A DNA stretch of 21,914 nt from Penium margaritaceum (lineage: Eukaryota > Streptophyta > Zygnematophyceae > Desmidiales > Peniaceae), in the NCBI GenBank assembly GCA_023375785.1, contig SZWC01004877.1, positions 105,865-127,778 of the forward strand. The letters run 5' to 3'. Of this stretch, positions 19,560 to 21,914 are shown one piece after another. A model generated the notes under the pieces. That model did not search any database and was not told where the DNA came from. It worked only from the letters and a program-made list of their open reading frames with translations. The first letter of the stretch is position 1; every line of letters begins with the position of its first letter. A program made the translations under genes and the position numbers.

Positions 19560-20512
19560 GACCATTTGTGACCCATGTTGTGAGTTGTCAAAGCTTACCA
19601 CGCTTAGTGACATTATTTGGTCATGGTCTGTGACATATGCCCACTTTGGTTGGTCATCGTGCATGGTCTCCACACTGTGCCACAACTTATTGAAGCCCCT
19701 TTTGCTTGCTATGTGATACTTGGTATTCCCGAACCATTGTTTCCCCCGCTGACCATTTGTGACTTGTATTATGAGTTACCAGCGTTGACCACACAAACCG
19801 GATTTCTTTGGTCAAAGGCAGTACATATGCCTACTTTGGTCGGTCATTGTGCATGGTAGCCACACCGTGCTACTACTGAATGAAGGTCGTTGTACTTGGT
19901 AGTTGAGAACCGATATTCCCATGGCATTGTTTCCTCTCCTGACCATTTGTGACTCGTGTTATGATTGGTCAACGTTGACCACCCATATTGGAATTCTTTG
20001 GACATCATCTCACATATGCCTAGTCTGGTTGTTAGGTGTGCATATTAGCCACACCGTGCCACTACGTATTGAAGTTCTTTGTCCTTTCTAGTCAATACAT
20101 AGGCTTCTTAAACCATTGTCTCTCCCTCTGACCATTTGTGACTCGTGTTACGAGTTTTGAATGTTGACCATACATAGTGGAATTATTCGGTTGTAGTGAG
20201 TGACGTATGCATCCTTTGGTTGGTCACTGTCCACGATAGCCATACCGTGCCACTACTTTTTGAAGGTATTTGTACTTGCTAGTTGATAACTAGTGTTCCC
20301 AAACCATTTTTTTCCCCTCTGACCATTTGTGACTCATGTTATGCGTTTTCAACGTTGACCACACACAGTGAAATTCTTTTGGTCGTGGTTTGTGACATAT
20401 GCATACTTTGGTTTGTCATTGTGCATTGAAGCCACATTGTGCCACTACATATGGAAGGTATTTGTACTTGCTAGTCGATAGCTAGTATTGACAAACCATT
20501 GCCTTCCACCGT
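19560..20512 (+). repeat. HOR unit 14 (953 bp, haplotype M)
   Basis: A 19560-19750, B 19751-19940, C 19941-20129, D 20130-20320, E 20321-20512. M markers: 'acaacttattgaagcc' in A, 'cacaaaccgg' and 'atattcccatggcattg' in B, 'catctcacatatg' in C, 'tgtccacgatagcc' in D. E is the pre-T form ('catatggaagg'). Perfect palindrome at 19966-19981. Confidence 0.9.
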
Positions 20513-21465
20513 GACCATTTGTGACCCGTGTTATGAGTTGTCAAAGTTTACCACACTTAGTGACAGTATTTGGTCATGGTCAGTGACATATGCCTACTTT
20601 GGTTGGTCATCGTGCATGGCCTCCACACCGTGCCACAACGTATTGAAGCCCTTGTGCTTTCTATTTGATACTTGGTGTTCCCAAACCATTCTTTCCCCCT
20701 CTGACCATTTGTGACTCGTATTATGAGTTGTCAACGTCGACCACACACAGCGGATTTCTTTGGTCAAAGGCAGTACATATGCCTACTTTGGTCGGTCATT
20801 GTGCATGGTAGCCACACCGTGCTACTACTGACTGAAGGTCGTTGTACTTGGTAGTTGAAAACCGATATTTCCATAACATTGTTTCATCTCCTGACCGTTT
20901 GTGACTCGTGTTATGGTTGGTCAACATTGACTACCCATATTGAATTTATCTGTACATCATCTGACATATGCCTAGTCTGGTTGTTTGGTGTGCATATTAG
21001 CCACACCGTGCCACTGCGTGTTGAAGTTATCTATCCTTTCTAGTCAATACATAGGCTTCTTAAACCATTGTCTCTCCCCCTTGACCATATGTGACTCGTG
21101 TTACGAGTTGTCAACGTTGACCACACATAGTGGATTTTTTCAGTCTCAGTCAGTGACTTATGCATCCTTTGGTTGGTCACTATGCACGCTAGCCATACCG
21201 TGCCACTGCTTGTTGAAGGTATGTGTACTTGCTAGTTGATAACTATTGTTCCCAAACCATTGTTTCCCCCTTTGAGCATTTGTGACTCATGTTATGCGTT
21301 TCCAACACTGACCACACACTGTGAAATTCTTCTGGTCATGGGTTTTGACATATGCATACTTTGGTTGGTCACTGTGCATTGAAGCCACATTGTGCCACTA
21401 CATATTGAAGGTATTTTTACTTGCTAGTCGATAACCAGTAATCACAAACCATTACCTTCCACCCT
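20513..21465 (+). repeat. HOR unit 15 (953 bp, haplotype T)
   Basis: A 20513-20702 (190), B 20703-20892, C 20893-21082 (190), D 21083-21273, E 21274-21465. T markers: 'catggcctcc' and 'cattctttccccc' in A, 'atttccataacattg' in B, 'catctgacatatg' in C. A one-base loss in A and a one-base gain in C cancel out, so the period stays 953. Confidence 0.9.
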
Positions 21466-21914
21466 GACCATTTCTGACCCGTGTTATGAGTTGTCAAAGT
21501 TTACCACACTCTGTGACATTATTTGGTCATGGTCAGTGACATGTGCCTACTTTGGTTGGTCATCATGCATGGTCTCCACACCTCGCCACAACTCATTGAG
21601 GCCCCTTGTACTTGCTATGTGATACTTGGTATTTCCAAACCATTGTTTCCCCCTCTTACCATTTGTGACTCGTATTATGAGTTGCCAGCGTTTACCACAC
21701 AAAGCGGATTTCAGGCAGTACATATGCCTACTTTGGTCGGTCATGGTGCATGGTAGCCACACCGTGCTACTACTGACTGAAGATCGTTGTACCTGGTAGT
21801 TGAGAACTGATATTCCCATGGTGTTGTTTCCTCTCCTGAATGTTTGTGACTCGTGTTATGGTTGGTCAACGTTGACCACCCATATTGAAACTCGCTGGAC
21901 ATCATCTCACATAT
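21466..21914 (+). repeat. HOR unit 16, partial (haplotype M, cut by window end)
   Basis: A 21466-21656, B 21657-21837 (181 bp), C 21838-21914 (incomplete). B lost 9 bp in 'gcggatttcaggcagtac', where other copies have tttggtcaa between. M markers: 'cacaaagcgg' in B and 'catctcacatat' at the window end. Perfect palindrome in C at 21863-21878. The array continues past the window. Confidence 0.88.

Noticed and set aside
1..21914. CRISPR-like array (regular repeats)
   Set aside because: There are no short direct repeats with unique spacers; the whole 190-bp unit repeats without unique intervals, and there are no cas genes.

Overview
This window is satellite DNA from end to end. I see no protein-coding gene, no functional RNA gene and no prokaryotic feature. 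A monomer of about 190 bp (range about 182-195) is repeated head to tail on the + strand for the whole 21.9 kb. Long tandem satellite with higher-order structure and tRNA-derived (SINE-like) insertions points to a eukaryotic nuclear genome: heterochromatin of a plant or possibly another eukaryote. I do not recognise the satellite family and cannot name the species. The stretches open in six frames (60-127 aa, both strands) are the same few translations recurring with the repeat period, so I do not annotate them as genes.

The basic organisation is a five-monomer higher-order repeat (HOR), called A-B-C-D-E here, of 953 bp (191+190+189+192+191 in the unit at 4660). Blocks of one to six such units are separated by a different module, A-B-F-[spacer]-G-H-E', about 1,612 bp long. 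It has three divergent monomers (F, G, H) and a non-satellite spacer of about 470 bp. Layout: 1-364 truncated module; 365 an N; 366-1139 end of a module; 1140-3047 HOR block 1 (2 units); 3048-4659 module; 4660-6565 block 2 (2 units); 6566-8065 module with a shortened spacer; 8066-9019 block 3 (1 unit); 9020-10628 module; 10629-17105 block 4 (six full units plus one four-monomer unit); 17106-18668 module; 18669-21465 block 5 (3 units), then a partial unit to the end.

The left part of each full spacer looks like an old tRNA-derived SINE on the minus strand: sequences resembling Pol III A and B boxes, 33 bp apart, then a body with three long G tracts on the minus strand and an A-rich end. The right part (about 190 bp) is AT-rich and unidentified. 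The spacer has the same junctions in every copy, so it was probably inserted once and then amplified with the satellite.

Subtypes are tied to position. The A monomer after each module, and the B monomer before each spacer, carry diagnostic variants not found elsewhere. Interior HOR units fall into two haplotypes (called T and M) that tend to alternate, which hints at a further level of about 1.9 kb. Several events typical of unequal exchange and slippage are visible: an E/A hybrid monomer, a 52-bp deletion in A, a 62-bp deletion fusing C to D, and small indels. Two of the three Ns (365 and 7200) lie at abnormal junctions and may be assembly joins.
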